Positions 16,596-26,244 of a DNA stretch of 64,000 nt are shown here, piece by piece (the first letter of the stretch is position 1; the number at the start of each line of letters is the position of its first letter). The position numbers and the translations under genes were made by a program. Below the pieces are notes generated by a model. It saw only the letters and a list, made by a program, of their open reading frames with translations, had not been told where the DNA came from and did not search any database. The stretch is taken from the NCBI GenBank assembly GCA_021371855.1, contig JAJFVL010000008.1, forward strand, positions 117,720-181,719, written 5' to 3'. The stretch is from Bacteroidales bacterium. Lineage in GTDB: Bacteria; Bacteroidota; Bacteroidia; Bacteroidales; VadinHA17.

Positions 16596-16614
16596 ATACC
16601 GACCGTGCGGTTTG
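16596..16614. promoter_or_regulatory. TetR-type operator upstream of tolC
   Basis: The 19-bp site ATACCGACCGTGCGGTTTG has ACCG and CGGT half-sites separated by six bases. It matches the site at 17265-17283 at 17 of 19 positions. Its place just upstream of the tolC start fits repression of the efflux genes. Confidence 0.8.
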
Positions 16615-16641
16615 TTGTTTTGCAAAAAAAATATAATCTTC

Positions 16642-17256
16642 TTATTTTCTGATACGATTGTATAATTCCCAGTATTGTCTATCCATCATGTCGAGGGCAT
16701 ATATCATCGACCCCCCCATAATCATATTTGCAACAATTCCGGAACTTACCTGTAAAAAATTTGCAACTGATGCATCTATATCAATATCGCCATGCACTTC
16801 ACCATCGTCGATTGCTTTCTTAATAGCTTTTGTCCATACCTCTGTCATACCATTAATAAAATCCTTTCCGATCTTTCCAAATCCCGGATAATACCGGCAG
16901 GCAGTAAGCATCAGAGATAAATAATTTATCGGTACTTCATCTTTAAATTCCTTGTTTTCAATAACCATTTTTGTAATCTTCTTTTTCACAGAATCAATAG
17001 TGTGTTGAATCAATTCTTCGAGGTTTCCAAAATCTTTCGCTAAATTTTCCCTGTGATCAATCATAAATCTATCGACAACAGCTTTGAAAATTGCCTCTTT
17101 ACTGTCGAAATAGTAGTAGATTCCACCTTTGGTAAGACCTGTAGCTTTAATAATACTGTTGATCGTAACCGCTTCGTAATTATTATACAGAAACATGTTA
17201 TATGCTGTCTTCAGTATTAAATCTTTTGTGTCTTTTATATCTTTTGTATCTTTCAT
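16642..17256 (-). CDS. TetR/AcrR family transcriptional repressor
   Basis: A 204-residue regulator. The N-terminal HTH (about residues 12-58) shows the TetR pattern ILKTAYNMFLYNNYEAVTINSIIKATGLTKGGIYYYFDSKEAIFKAV. The rest is the variable helical ligand domain. The first eleven residues are three copies of a KDTKDI-like unit made by 9-bp DNA repeats. The operator in front of this gene and the near-identical one before tolC argue for autorepression and control of the efflux genes. The inducer is unknown. Confidence 0.93.
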   Translation of the reverse strand: MKDTKDIKDTKDLILKTAYNMFLYNNYEAVTINSIIKATGLTKGGIYYYFDSKEAIFKAVVDRFMIDHRENLAKDFGNLEELIQHTIDSVKKKITKMVIENKEFKDEVPINYLSLMLTACRYYPGFGKIGKDFINGMTEVWTKAIKKAIDDGEVHGDIDIDASVANFLQVSSGIVANMIMGGSMIYALDMMDRQYWELYNRIRK

Positions 17257-17264
17257 AATTCAAA

Positions 17265-17283
17265 ATACCGACCAAGCGGTTTG
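17265..17283. promoter_or_regulatory. TetR-type operator upstream of tetR
   Basis: ATACCGACCAAGCGGTTTG has the same ACCG-N6-CGGT core as the site before tolC and lies only 9 bases before the tetR start codon. Autoregulation is the simplest reading. Confidence 0.8.
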
Positions 17284-17497
17284 CAAAAGTAATATTCTTT
17301 TTTTAATCTCAACGCATTATACGATTATTTTTGCAGGAATTTTTGTCAATTAAAAGCAAGGCGTGCGTAATGCACTGTTTTATAATTCTTTATAGTCTTC
17401 TGCTTTCAATCTGAATCCAGCATCTTTTTTATCCGGATTACATAATCTTCCATGATACACTTTAAATCCCTACTAATGATTCTTCTGCTGTTTTTTG

Positions 17498-18001
17498 TCA
17501 GACTATTCGTTTGCCTAAAATATTCAAACTTCTTTCTTGTCCGTCAAGTATAGCAATATTTGGTAAAAATGCCCAGGTTTCAAATCCAAAATGCCTGAAT
17601 AGTTTTAAACTTGGTTCGTTATGTGAAAAGATACATCCGAGCAAAGTTTTAACCCCTAATGCAGGCGCTTTTTCAAGACAATATCTTAGTATTTGCTTTC
17701 CTACACCTTTTCCTCTGTGCTTTACATCCAGATAAATACTTATTTCAACAGTTGCCTCATATGCAGGTCGTCCATAAAATGACTGGAAACTTACCCATCC
17801 GATTATTTGTTGATATTCATTTTCAACTACCCACAGCGGTCTTTTAGACGGATTATGTTCCTCAAACCACTTTTGCCTGCTCTCAACTGTAACAGGTTCA
17901 GTGTCTGCTGTAACCATTCTGGATGCTACTGTAGAGTTATATATCTCAACAATTCTCCTTAAGTCAGAATTATTTGCATCTCTGAATCTTAAGTCTTCCA
18001 T
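17498..18001 (-). CDS. GNAT N-acetyltransferase (phosphinothricin acetyltransferase-like)
   Basis: A 167-residue GNAT enzyme starting with LRFRDANNSDLRRIVEIYNSTV. It carries the acetyl-CoA loop HRGKGVGKQILRYCLE (about residues 93-108), the FYGRPAYEATVEISIYLD strand pair and the NEPSLKLFRHFGF motif. This organisation matches the PAT/Bar and YncA-like subgroup, which acetylates phosphinothricin, methionine sulfone or related amines. The true substrate is unknown. It is monocistronic, with non-coding spacers on both sides. Confidence 0.88.
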   Translation of the reverse strand: MEDLRFRDANNSDLRRIVEIYNSTVASRMVTADTEPVTVESRQKWFEEHNPSKRPLWVVENEYQQIIGWVSFQSFYGRPAYEATVEISIYLDVKHRGKGVGKQILRYCLEKAPALGVKTLLGCIFSHNEPSLKLFRHFGFETWAFLPNIAILDGQERSLNILGKRIV

Positions 18002-18107
18002 AAAAATTTATTCAATGAGTTTATTGTTTCAAAATGTTCGTTATGTACTCATTTATATTCAGGTAAAGTTGTTTTTAGCTAATGATTATTGAATAGTGCA
18101 AACATAA

Positions 18108-19310
18108 CTATTTATTAAACCCCGAATTTTTAATTATTTTCCAGCTTTCATCTGTGTTTACTGACCCGTATCTGAAAACAATTATTCCGCCCGAACCTCC
18201 TTTGAGTGAATTCTGAATCTGTTCTTCCATATCTTTATCACTGACATCGTCAGAAGCCTGAATCCCCGTACATATTTCACATCCGGGGGCAACAAGTTTT
18301 TTAGCACCTTCTGTAATTGCCTGTAACCAACTGGTAGGTTTTCCAAATGATTTGAAATATGCCATTGGACTTATCATATCCAGAAGCTGTGAATGAAGCG
18401 AATAGTTTTGTGCATAAAAAACATCTCCATATCCCGGATCTAAGGCTCCTTCAGGCATAAAAGCCGCACTCAGTCTGATTCCCGGTTTAACCTGTCTGAC
18501 TATTTCCTTTGCAGTACTTATATAGTCATAGATAACTCTTTTTCTCATCTCCACCCACTTAACAATATCTTTGTCGCCATTCAGATAAAGGTCAACAAGA
18601 CCGTTTTTCGCAGTATTTTTTTCATATTTCGCATCCGTATCAAAAAAGCTCAGGAGCCGTTTCGTATCGCAACCCAGAGATGCAGCTTTCTGAAGAGAAT
18701 AATGATCAAAAGAATAGACAACACTACTGTAACGAATACAGTCCAGATGAAGGCCATCACAATTGAACTTTTCCAAAAAATACCGGATATTGTCAGATAC
18801 ATATTCTTTATAGCCCGGGTAAAGAAGATTTACCTTTTCGTCATTCGCCGGATATGGTTTTATACTTACTGACGGTTTCGGACAATGATAGACACATGAA
18901 TTCAGATTTGCAGTCACATAAGCCTTGTCTGAATTAATAATATACCATAGATGAACCTCTATTTTCTTTTCATGTGCTTTCGTGATGAAATCGGTGAGCT
19001 TGTTTTCTGCAATTCTGGTTCCGGCAGTTCCTTTGACCAGAAGGTAAACTTTGTTGATGTCGTTTTTACTCAGAATATTAATAACCGATTGTATGTCGTT
19101 GTCGGGTATAGAGCTTCCCCACATCCACACTCCTCTTGTAAAATCGGAAGAATTCCCTGAATGTTCGCACTTATATTTATTTATTTCTGATTTGTTTGAT
19201 ATTTCTTTTACCGTTTTTGGTCTGAAATTGGTTACATCTCTCCGGTGGTCACTGGCAGAAACGTTGCAGCATACAATCATAGTAACAATACAAAAAATAA
19301 TTTTTTTCAT
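18108..19310 (-). CDS. Secreted glycoside-hydrolase-like protein (GHL10-type TIM barrel)
   Basis: A 400-residue exported protein with a signal peptide (about residues 1-19). The mature part begins RGVWMWGSSIPDNDIQSVI, followed by an HLWYIINS strand and the YFLEKFNCDGLHLDCIRYSS segment, which carries the acidic residues expected at the barrel active site. ISPMAYFKSFGKP lies near the C terminus. This fits the GHL10/DUF4015-like hypothetical glycoside hydrolases, close to families acting on polysaccharide or cell-wall glycans. Substrate specificity cannot be read. Confidence 0.75.
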   Translation of the reverse strand: MKKIIFCIVTMIVCCNVSASDHRRDVTNFRPKTVKEISNKSEINKYKCEHSGNSSDFTRGVWMWGSSIPDNDIQSVINILSKNDINKVYLLVKGTAGTRIAENKLTDFITKAHEKKIEVHLWYIINSDKAYVTANLNSCVYHCPKPSVSIKPYPANDEKVNLLYPGYKEYVSDNIRYFLEKFNCDGLHLDCIRYSSVVYSFDHYSLQKAASLGCDTKRLLSFFDTDAKYEKNTAKNGLVDLYLNGDKDIVKWVEMRKRVIYDYISTAKEIVRQVKPGIRLSAAFMPEGALDPGYGDVFYAQNYSLHSQLLDMISPMAYFKSFGKPTSWLQAITEGAKKLVAPGCEICTGIQASDDVSDKDMEEQIQNSLKGGSGGIIVFRYGSVNTDESWKIIKNSGFNK

Positions 19311-19495
19311 ACAATGAAATTTATTTTAATGATCAGATAAAACCGTACGTGAGTTGGTAACCGGTTTTTATCCTTCATTTTCAAATCTACCTAAATCCTG
19401 CAGAAAATCATTCGTGTTTTTCAAATATTTCCGGCAATAACAGCATCATCTGTTCGTCGATGGGCGGGGTGATTACAAACCTCTTAACAAATGAT

Positions 19496-20725
19496 TTAAA
19501 GATGGCTGACAGCGTTAATTTGTATAATTTTCACAATTACTTCGGTGACTTTTTCCATCGATTTCACCGGAATAAACTCAAAACGGCTGTGGAAATTATG
19601 ACCACCTGTGAACAGGTTTGGACAAGGAAGACCCATATAAGAAAGCCTTGAACCATCTGTTCCTCCGCGAATAGGGATTATCCTGGGCACAATCCCCGTT
19701 TCGGTCATGGCCTTTTTAGCGAGCTCTACAATATGAAAAACCGGTTCAATCTTTTCTTTCATATTATAATATTGGTCAGACATGCTAAGTATCACTGTGT
19801 TTGGCCCGTATTTCAGGTTGATGTGATCGACGGCCCTGATCAGAAGGTCTTTTTTATTATTAAAAAGTTTCATATCATGATCCCTGATAATATAGTTTAA
19901 TGATGTATTTTCAACCGTTCCGGACATACCGGTCAGGTGAAAGAATCCCTCATAAGCATCAGTGTGTTCGGGTACTTCCAAAGCAGGCAGCATATTATTC
20001 AGTTCCATTGCAATCAGCATGGAATTCTTCATCTTGTTTTTAGCAGTTCCCGGATGTACATTTAATCCCTGTATCGATACTTTAGCTTTGGCAGCATTAA
20101 AATTTTCATATTCAATTTCACCCAATTCCCCGCCATCGACAGTGTAAGCAAAATCAGCATTAAACTTCTTTACATCAAACTTGTCTGCCCCCCGGCCTAT
20201 TTCTTCATCCGGAGTGAATGCCACCCGCACAGCACCATGCTTTATCGCGGGATGGTTAATAAGAAAGTCCATGGCTGTCATTATTTCAGCAATTCCGGCT
20301 TTATCATCAGCCCCGAGCAGAGTTGTTCCGTCACTGGTAATCAGAGTTTGTCCGATATAATTATTAAGAACCGGAAATTCCATCGGGGACAAAAAAATAT
20401 TTTCTTCCCTGTTTAACAGAATGTCTCCTCCTGAATATTCTACCAGCTGTGGTTTAACATTTTCAGATTTACAATCGGGTGAAGTATCTAGATGCGCCAG
20501 AAAACCAATTACAGGTACCTTGTCAGAAATGTTTGCAGGCAAAGTTGCCATAACATATCCGTTATCATCAATCGAAATATCCTGCAAGCCTATCTCTCTC
20601 ATCTCATCTGACAGCATATTGGCTAATAAAGTCTGTCCGGGTGTCGAAGGAGATGCTTCCGAATTCTCATCGGATTGAGTATTGATCTTAACATAGCGTA
20701 TAAAGCGTTCTACAAGCTTTTCCAT
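19496..20725 (-). CDS. pepT: Peptidase T (tripeptide aminopeptidase)
   Basis: A 409-residue M20B metallopeptidase that removes N-terminal residues from tripeptides in the cytosol. Metal-site motifs are GFLAHLDTSPD (His78, Asp80), LLGADDKAGIAE, FTPDEEIGRGAD and the late TGGHNFHSRFEF. IRGGTDGSRLSYMGLP is also diagnostic. Length and the ATG start are standard. It stands alone on the minus strand. Confidence 0.95.
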   Translation of the reverse strand: MEKLVERFIRYVKINTQSDENSEASPSTPGQTLLANMLSDEMREIGLQDISIDDNGYVMATLPANISDKVPVIGFLAHLDTSPDCKSENVKPQLVEYSGGDILLNREENIFLSPMEFPVLNNYIGQTLITSDGTTLLGADDKAGIAEIMTAMDFLINHPAIKHGAVRVAFTPDEEIGRGADKFDVKKFNADFAYTVDGGELGEIEYENFNAAKAKVSIQGLNVHPGTAKNKMKNSMLIAMELNNMLPALEVPEHTDAYEGFFHLTGMSGTVENTSLNYIIRDHDMKLFNNKKDLLIRAVDHINLKYGPNTVILSMSDQYYNMKEKIEPVFHIVELAKKAMTETGIVPRIIPIRGGTDGSRLSYMGLPCPNLFTGGHNFHSRFEFIPVKSMEKVTEVIVKIIQINAVSHL

Positions 20726-20870
20726 GAATATATTGATTATGAACTAACTAAGAATTTCAACAGAGCGAAACAACATCTATTGGAGCAGCAATAATTTAGG
20801 ATATATACAAAAGTAATAAAAAACTTTTACTGCGTCCAATGTCCACCGAGGACACGGTAATTGAACTATA

Positions 20871-21332
20871 TTATTTCAATCCCTTCAATATCCTCAATGC
20901 ATCATCTACATGCCTTGTGGTTTGTGTCTGAGAGTCAAAGATATATATAACTTTGCCCGATTTATCTATAACATATGTTACCCGGCCAGGCAACAAACCT
21001 AAAAAATTAGTGGGCACTCCAAAAAGCTTCCTTATTTTGTTTCCTTCATCGCTCAATAATGTATAGCTTAGTCTATACTTTTCGGCAAACTTTTTATGAC
21101 TTTCAACAGATTGTCCGCTGATACCTATAATCTGGGCATTAGCTTCATTGAACACCTCGAATTGGTCACGGAAATAACAGGCTTCTTTTGTGCAACCGGG
21201 ACTGTCATCTTTTGGATAGAAATAAATTACGAGGTTTTTGTTACCAAGCACGGAATTTATGGAAAACAAATTGCCATTTTGGTCGGCCGATGCAAATTGA
21301 GGGATAATGCTCCCTACTTTAATTTTTTTCAT
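20871..21332 (-). CDS. bcp: Peroxiredoxin, BCP/PrxQ type
   Basis: A 153-residue thioredoxin-dependent peroxidase. The peroxidatic Cys47 and resolving Cys52 are in DDSPGCTKEACYFRD, the atypical 2-Cys PrxQ arrangement. The GISGQSVESHKKFAEKYRL and VTYVIDKSGKVIYI segments are canonical. The frame extends 30 codons upstream with a Cys- and Phe-rich stretch, but homologues start at MKKIKVGS, so the ATG at 21332 is used. It adds to the window's several peroxide-removing enzymes. Confidence 0.92.
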   Translation of the reverse strand: MKKIKVGSIIPQFASADQNGNLFSINSVLGNKNLVIYFYPKDDSPGCTKEACYFRDQFEVFNEANAQIIGISGQSVESHKKFAEKYRLSYTLLSDEGNKIRKLFGVPTNFLGLLPGRVTYVIDKSGKVIYIFDSQTQTTRHVDDALRILKGLK

Positions 21333-21454
21333 TTTCTGATAAGAGTTAAAGAAATTATTACAACAGAACAACAAAACAAATATGTAAGAAGGAAATCCCA
21401 AGCAACAAATATAATAAGCCATATTTTTTATCTCAATCGTAAATGTTAATCCGC

Positions 21455-22237
21455 CTATTTTTTAGGAAACCAGGGTACAAAAGAGCTGGTCTTTTCCATA
21501 TAGTCTTTATATTCCGGATTTGATACCTTTAATGATTTTTCGAGAAGTGTCACTCCAGACACTTTGATTATTAATACTATCATTAATGCCGAGCCTAAAA
21601 CAGGAATATAGCTGCCTGCTGAAATGCAGATAATTGCATAACCACACCACACCGCTGAATCACCAAAATAATTTGGATGGCGCGTGTAATGCCATAAACC
21701 TTTAGTTAGCACTTTGCCCTTATTTGCCGGATCAGCTTTGAACCTGGCCAACTGAAAATCACCTCCTGCTTCAAAAGAAAGTCCGATGAACCAGACAAAA
21801 ACACCAATAAAATCGAAAATGGTCAAAGCATTTCCTGAGTTGTAATATTGGGCACCCAGCAAAGGTGCGGAAATAAGCCACATTAAAACACCCTGTAACA
21901 AAAAAGTCTGAAAAAAGCTTATCCACCAATAGCGATGTTCTCCATAATCCCTGCGGAATTTCTGGTATCTCGGATCTTCTCCTTTTCCTATGTTGCGCCA
22001 TGCAAGATAAACTGAAAGCCGTAATCCCCAGATTGTGACCATTGTTAATAACAATATTTTACGGATTTCAAGTCCATCTGAATTTAAAAAGTAAATGGCA
22101 CATGTTATTACAAAACCAAGTCCCCAAAACAAGTCAACGATACTTGCATTTTTAATCCGGATGCTTATAATCCATAATATTGTCATCATTGTCATGATTG
22201 CGGCTAAAGCAATTAAGTAAATTTGGATAAATGTCAT
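21455..22237 (-). CDS. DUF1295 (steroid 5-alpha reductase-like) membrane protein
   Basis: A 260-residue polytopic membrane protein with about six or seven hydrophobic helices. The C-terminal half carries GLWHYTRHPNYFGDSAVWCGY and the NPEYKDYMEKTSSFVPWFPKK ending, typical of DUF1295 and shared with steroid reductases and ICMT-type enzymes. The VDLFWGLGFV segment near the N terminus is also conserved. The reaction is unknown, possibly reduction or methylation of a lipid. It is 11 bases after the DhaL-DegV fusion gene, so the two are probably one operon with a lipid theme. Confidence 0.85.
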   Translation of the reverse strand: MTFIQIYLIALAAIMTMMTILWIISIRIKNASIVDLFWGLGFVITCAIYFLNSDGLEIRKILLLTMVTIWGLRLSVYLAWRNIGKGEDPRYQKFRRDYGEHRYWWISFFQTFLLQGVLMWLISAPLLGAQYYNSGNALTIFDFIGVFVWFIGLSFEAGGDFQLARFKADPANKGKVLTKGLWHYTRHPNYFGDSAVWCGYAIICISAGSYIPVLGSALMIVLIIKVSGVTLLEKSLKVSNPEYKDYMEKTSSFVPWFPKK

Positions 22238-22248
22238 AATCGTATTTC

Positions 22249-24045
22249 TTAATTGAACATTATAGCTACTGAGGCTGCTCCAATACCAGTATTAGCTCCT
22301 ATAACCGGTGAAATATTAACAACAGCAACAGGCATTTTGCCGGTTAAGTCATTCATTTTCCTTGTGTACCATTCGGCTGCTTCCTTATTTTGGGCATGCA
22401 GAACTATATAATTCCAAATTTCTCGACTTTTACAAATAGTGGAAAGATGTTCGATTACTTTTTCCATATTTGTTTTCTGACTGAATGTTCTGCCAAACAC
22501 AAATGAGCTTCCACTTTCGTCCATCGAAACAATCGGGTTTATATTCAGTAAACTTGCAATAAAACCTTTTACGTAAGAAACCCTCCCTCCACGAACCATA
22601 TATTTGAGCGTTTTTACACTGACAAAAATGCGGGTGTCCTTTATCCACTTATCTGCCATTAGAACAATTTCATCATGTGAAAAACCTGCTTCAATAGCCC
22701 GGGCTGTACGAAGTATTATCAATCCCAGTGCTCCTGAAAGGCTTTTTGAGTTTAAAACCGTTATTGGTATATTGAACTCCTTGCCTGCATCCAGCGCCGC
22801 TTTCCGGCTGTTAAAAAAGGTTCCGCTAAACCTGTCGGTAAGATGTACTGCTATAATTGAATCGTAACTGGTTGCCAACTGAGCATACAAAGTGCCAAAT
22901 GTTTTGACATTGATCTGGGATGTTTTAGGAAACTCACTTTGCTGATTTAGAAGTGTATAAAACTGGTCGGGACGAATCGTAATTTTATCGAGGTAATGGC
23001 TTTCACCAAAATTGATATTAAGGGGTAAGATATTAATCTGGTAATAATCCAAAATTTCTTGCGGCAAATCGCAGGTCGAATCAGTTACCAAAGCTATTTT
23101 CCATTTTCGCTTGTATACAACTTCGTTCTGCCGTAACATGTCATCGGCTTTTTGAAAAGTAATCAGTCCAATATCCTTTAACTTAAGAAACATATCTGCC
23201 GGGTTGTTTGTGTGGACATGAATGTGTTTTACCTTGTCGTTTCCCCCTATTACAACCGAATCACCATATTGTTGCAGAATGGTGGAAAGTGATTTTTGAT
23301 CAATTGTCAGGTTTTTTAGAATTCCTTCCGTACAATATCTGAATTTAACTTCTTCCGGAACGTGCTCATTATTGGCGGGCAAAATAAGGGATTCCGATTT
23401 CGACAAAATTAACTTTCTGATACTGTTTGAATAAATAAGATCGATGATCCCATCAATAAAAAAAGAAAAAGCATTTGCACCTGCATCAACAACATTTGCT
23501 TTAGCCAGTACAAGCAATTTCTGTTTTGTCTCTAAAAGCGATTTTCGTATTACTTCCCTTGAACGGATAAATAATTGATTAAAATCTTTAATGTTTTCTC
23601 TTTGGTCATAAATGAATTCCGACCACTCTTTGATTACAGTAAGCATTGTACCTTCAACAGGATTTGCAATTGCTTCATACATATATGGAACAGAATTTTT
23701 AATACTTATTGCAAACTGAGGAATATTAAGAGTTTTGGACTCTCCTGTTTCTTTACTAAAACCAAATAAAAACTGGGCAAAGATTATTCCAGAATTGCCA
23801 CGGGCATTTGTCATGGTTGTTTCTGCTATGCGGTTGGCAGTAATCTTAAATGACCTGTCGGGATGAATTGATTCAATTACTGAACGAATAGTAGTAGCCA
23901 TGTTGCTCCCTGTATCGCCATCGTTGACCGGAAAAACATTGATCTTATTCAGGTAATATTGCTGTTCAAGAATTTTCTTTGCACCAGCAATAAAGCTGTA
24001 ATATAACCTACGTCCATCTATTTCATATATAGGTAATGCGTTCAT
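22249..24045 (-). CDS. DhaL (DAK2)-DegV fusion protein, FakA-FakB-like fatty acid kinase
   Basis: A 598-residue protein that joins two functions usually split. Residues about 10-200 are a DhaL/DAK2 kinase domain with the Mg-ATP motif VFPVNDGDTGSNM and ARGNSGIIFAQFL. About 200-310 is the FakA-type middle region (GGNDKVKHIHVHTNNP). From about 313 a complete DegV/EDD domain follows (ALVTDSTCDLPQEILDYYQI, then HLTDRFSGTFFNSRKA), which binds a fatty acid in FakB. In Firmicutes FakA phosphorylates FakB-bound fatty acids for phospholipid synthesis. A single-chain version is inferred here. Confidence 0.88.
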   Translation of the reverse strand: MNALPIYEIDGRRLYYSFIAGAKKILEQQYYLNKINVFPVNDGDTGSNMATTIRSVIESIHPDRSFKITANRIAETTMTNARGNSGIIFAQFLFGFSKETGESKTLNIPQFAISIKNSVPYMYEAIANPVEGTMLTVIKEWSEFIYDQRENIKDFNQLFIRSREVIRKSLLETKQKLLVLAKANVVDAGANAFSFFIDGIIDLIYSNSIRKLILSKSESLILPANNEHVPEEVKFRYCTEGILKNLTIDQKSLSTILQQYGDSVVIGGNDKVKHIHVHTNNPADMFLKLKDIGLITFQKADDMLRQNEVVYKRKWKIALVTDSTCDLPQEILDYYQINILPLNINFGESHYLDKITIRPDQFYTLLNQQSEFPKTSQINVKTFGTLYAQLATSYDSIIAVHLTDRFSGTFFNSRKAALDAGKEFNIPITVLNSKSLSGALGLIILRTARAIEAGFSHDEIVLMADKWIKDTRIFVSVKTLKYMVRGGRVSYVKGFIASLLNINPIVSMDESGSSFVFGRTFSQKTNMEKVIEHLSTICKSREIWNYIVLHAQNKEAAEWYTRKMNDLTGKMPVAVVNISPVIGANTGIGAASVAIMFN

Positions 24046-24405
24046 TATTCTGTTTCACAACGTTTTTCTAACCAAACCATTTACTATCTCCACTTGATTG
24101 GGATACAGCTATAGTAACATACAAACAGATAATAAAGTTGCCTAAGATCAGAATAAAAACATTCAAAAAACTGCATGTAAAATTTTTTATTCACTAAAAA
24201 TAATCCATCCTGAAAATAAGAAGGAGCCAACGTTTACATCAATTAAATTTAGGCAAAAACCTCCAATCAATCATAATTAAATAAAGAAAAAATGTTGCCT
24301 CTATTATTATCTACGCAATCTTTAAAAATCAGATATCCTTTTTAAATCCGATTTAATATGAATATTTATGAATTGGAGCCATTAATGAATACTGAAGGGC
24401 AGAAC
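24046..24405. other. Non-coding spacer, AT-rich
   Basis: A 360-base gap between the DhaL-DegV gene start and the DUF1697 gene stop. I see no convincing coding frame, RNA gene or strong hairpin. It should contain the promoter of the minus-strand DhaL-DegV/DUF1295 unit, but no clear TAnnTTTG box with correct spacing was found. Confidence 0.5.
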
Positions 24406-24957
24406 TCATTCTTGATATTTTTCAGCAATAATTAATAATTCAGTTGCTGTTTTCCAATTTCTGGTTGTTGCTCCTACTTTCAATTTATTTTCAAAGAAAT
24501 TATTCGTCAACCTGGTTTTCCCATAACCATTCGGGCAATATAGATAAACAGCATTTTTAGTAAGCAGAAATTCCTCTTCCGGTGATTTTTTCTGACAAAT
24601 TATTTCAGTGTCAATCAGTTTGGATCCAGAAGACAGGAAAGTAACGTGCATATGGGAAATGTTCTTTGTATTGTCGTCTTTATATGGATTTTTATCAATA
24701 ATATCTTTTAACTCAAACTCGTCCAAAACAATCACAGGGACTTCAAGTCCAAACTTATTATGTAATTGACTTGAAATTTTTAGTTCCAAATCTTTCCTGT
24801 CCGATTTATGATACTGAAAAACCACATTACCGCTCTGGATATAGGTCTGAATATTAACAAAATGTAAATCAGCGTACAATTCTTTTACAGCATCCATTCT
24901 TATCACATTTTGTCCACCGACGTTTATTCCTCGAAGTATAGAGATATATGTTGTCAT
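24406..24957 (-). CDS. DUF1697 family protein
   Basis: A 183-residue protein with the N-terminal signature YISILRGINVGGQNVIRMDAVKELY and IQTYIQSGNVVFQ, which defines DUF1697. The central HMHVTFLSS and the C-terminal YGKTRLTNNFFENKL with TTRNWKTATEL are also family features. Function unknown. An upstream extension of 26 codons is possible, but the ATG at 24957 matches where homologues begin. Monocistronic. Confidence 0.9.
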   Translation of the reverse strand: MTTYISILRGINVGGQNVIRMDAVKELYADLHFVNIQTYIQSGNVVFQYHKSDRKDLELKISSQLHNKFGLEVPVIVLDEFELKDIIDKNPYKDDNTKNISHMHVTFLSSGSKLIDTEIICQKKSPEEEFLLTKNAVYLYCPNGYGKTRLTNNFFENKLKVGATTRNWKTATELLIIAEKYQE

Positions 24958-25096
24958 CTTACTTATCCCATAATATATTAATAACGTGCACTTATATTGT
25001 GTGTTATTGATACGTACAGTGAATAGGTTTACCACACTTAACAGAATCTGAGATGTTATGTTTTCATTTATGATCTGATATCATAATGTTATGTTT

Positions 25097-25429
25097 TTAC
25101 AATTTATAAACCAGGATCATAATTGCAATTGTAAAAATTATAGTATAAATCGCTTTATTATGTTTTGCTAACCAGTTAGGAATATAGATATCAAAATTGT
25201 CCTTTTTTGAATTTGAATATTTTTCTGCCACCAGGGTTAACGGACATCTAAGCTTATTCATTGCAAGTATTATACCTTCAAGACAAACAAGTCCGATGCA
25301 AATCCATACCCACTTGTTAATTCTTCCAATGATTACCGCATACAGTAAATAGAAAATAACAACATTATAAAACATCCAGATAAGAGTATGAAAGCTTTTA
25401 ATCAAAATAAGTTTATTCTTCCCGGTCAT
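25097..25429 (-). CDS. Small membrane protein, DUF2784-like
   Basis: A 110-residue protein with three hydrophobic helices (about 14-34, 38-57 and 92-108). The loop NKLRCPLTLVAEKYS resembles the CPLT motif of DUF2784 membrane proteins, but the match is short. Function unknown. It is monocistronic, with 280 bases of non-coding DNA upstream in which I see nothing distinctive. Confidence 0.6.
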   Translation of the reverse strand: MTGKNKLILIKSFHTLIWMFYNVVIFYLLYAVIIGRINKWVWICIGLVCLEGIILAMNKLRCPLTLVAEKYSNSKKDNFDIYIPNWLAKHNKAIYTIIFTIAIMILVYKL

Positions 25430-25709
25430 AAATTAATCTCTTGTGACATCTGCTTTAATTATCGCCAATACTTATGTTTTGAAAATGCTTTGATTTTCAA
25501 TCGCCAACCCTTCGATTGAAAAATTCTGTGAATCTTTCAGGTTAAAATTAAACAAAAAATGATATAATTTTAATAATACGTATTCTTTTAATAGAGCAAA
25601 CATCAGTTACATTGGTAATCTGTGGTAAGAGAATATCATGATCATTATTCTCCTAATGTTTGCCATGAGAAGGAGCTTCTTGTAAATATTTCTGTTTATA
25701 CCAGATGGA

Positions 25710-26189
25710 TCAGTTTGCCGGATTTTCAGTCTGATTAACCAGATAATTTTCTATTCCCATTTGTTCAATCTGAGCACGTTGTATTTCTGCCCAATCAATA
25801 TGGTCCTCTTCCATCTTAACTATTTTTGTCAGAAGATCAACCGTGCCGTGATCGGCAGCCTCCCTGGCGGCTTTTATTGCATCGTTATAATTACGAACAG
25901 CGTTAAGTTCATAACCATGGTCGTTAATGATCATTTCCGGAACAGTCTTGCCAATCTTCATTTCATTAAGTTTGGAAACTGTTGGTGAGCCATCAAAGAA
26001 AAGAATCCGTTCGATAAGCCATTCAGCATGGTGCATTTCATCAATTGCCTGCTTTTTGATAGCCTTGTGAAGTTTGCTGTAACCCCAGTTCTCGCACATT
26101 TCAGAGTGTACCATGTATTGGTTTGTTACAGTGAGCTCCTCAGCCAGGAGGTCATTCAAAATTGTGAGCACTTTTGTATTTCCTTTCAT
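25710..26189 (-). CDS. bfr: Bacterioferritin
   Basis: A 159-residue four-helix ferritin storing iron in a 24-mer. Di-iron ferroxidase ligands are visible at the expected positions: Glu18, Glu51, His54, Glu94, Glu127 and His130. The haem-binding Met52 (in IDEMHHAE) is conserved, so a haem-type bacterioferritin is likely. It oxidises Fe(II) and limits Fenton chemistry, in keeping with the peroxidases nearby. It is preceded by its own spacer. Confidence 0.95.
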   Translation of the reverse strand: MKGNTKVLTILNDLLAEELTVTNQYMVHSEMCENWGYSKLHKAIKKQAIDEMHHAEWLIERILFFDGSPTVSKLNEMKIGKTVPEMIINDHGYELNAVRNYNDAIKAAREAADHGTVDLLTKIVKMEEDHIDWAEIQRAQIEQMGIENYLVNQTENPAN

Positions 26190-26244
26190 TTTGTTGGTTT
26201 TTTAATTTATATAAATAGTTTCCTCAATTCTTAAAAGTGTTACA

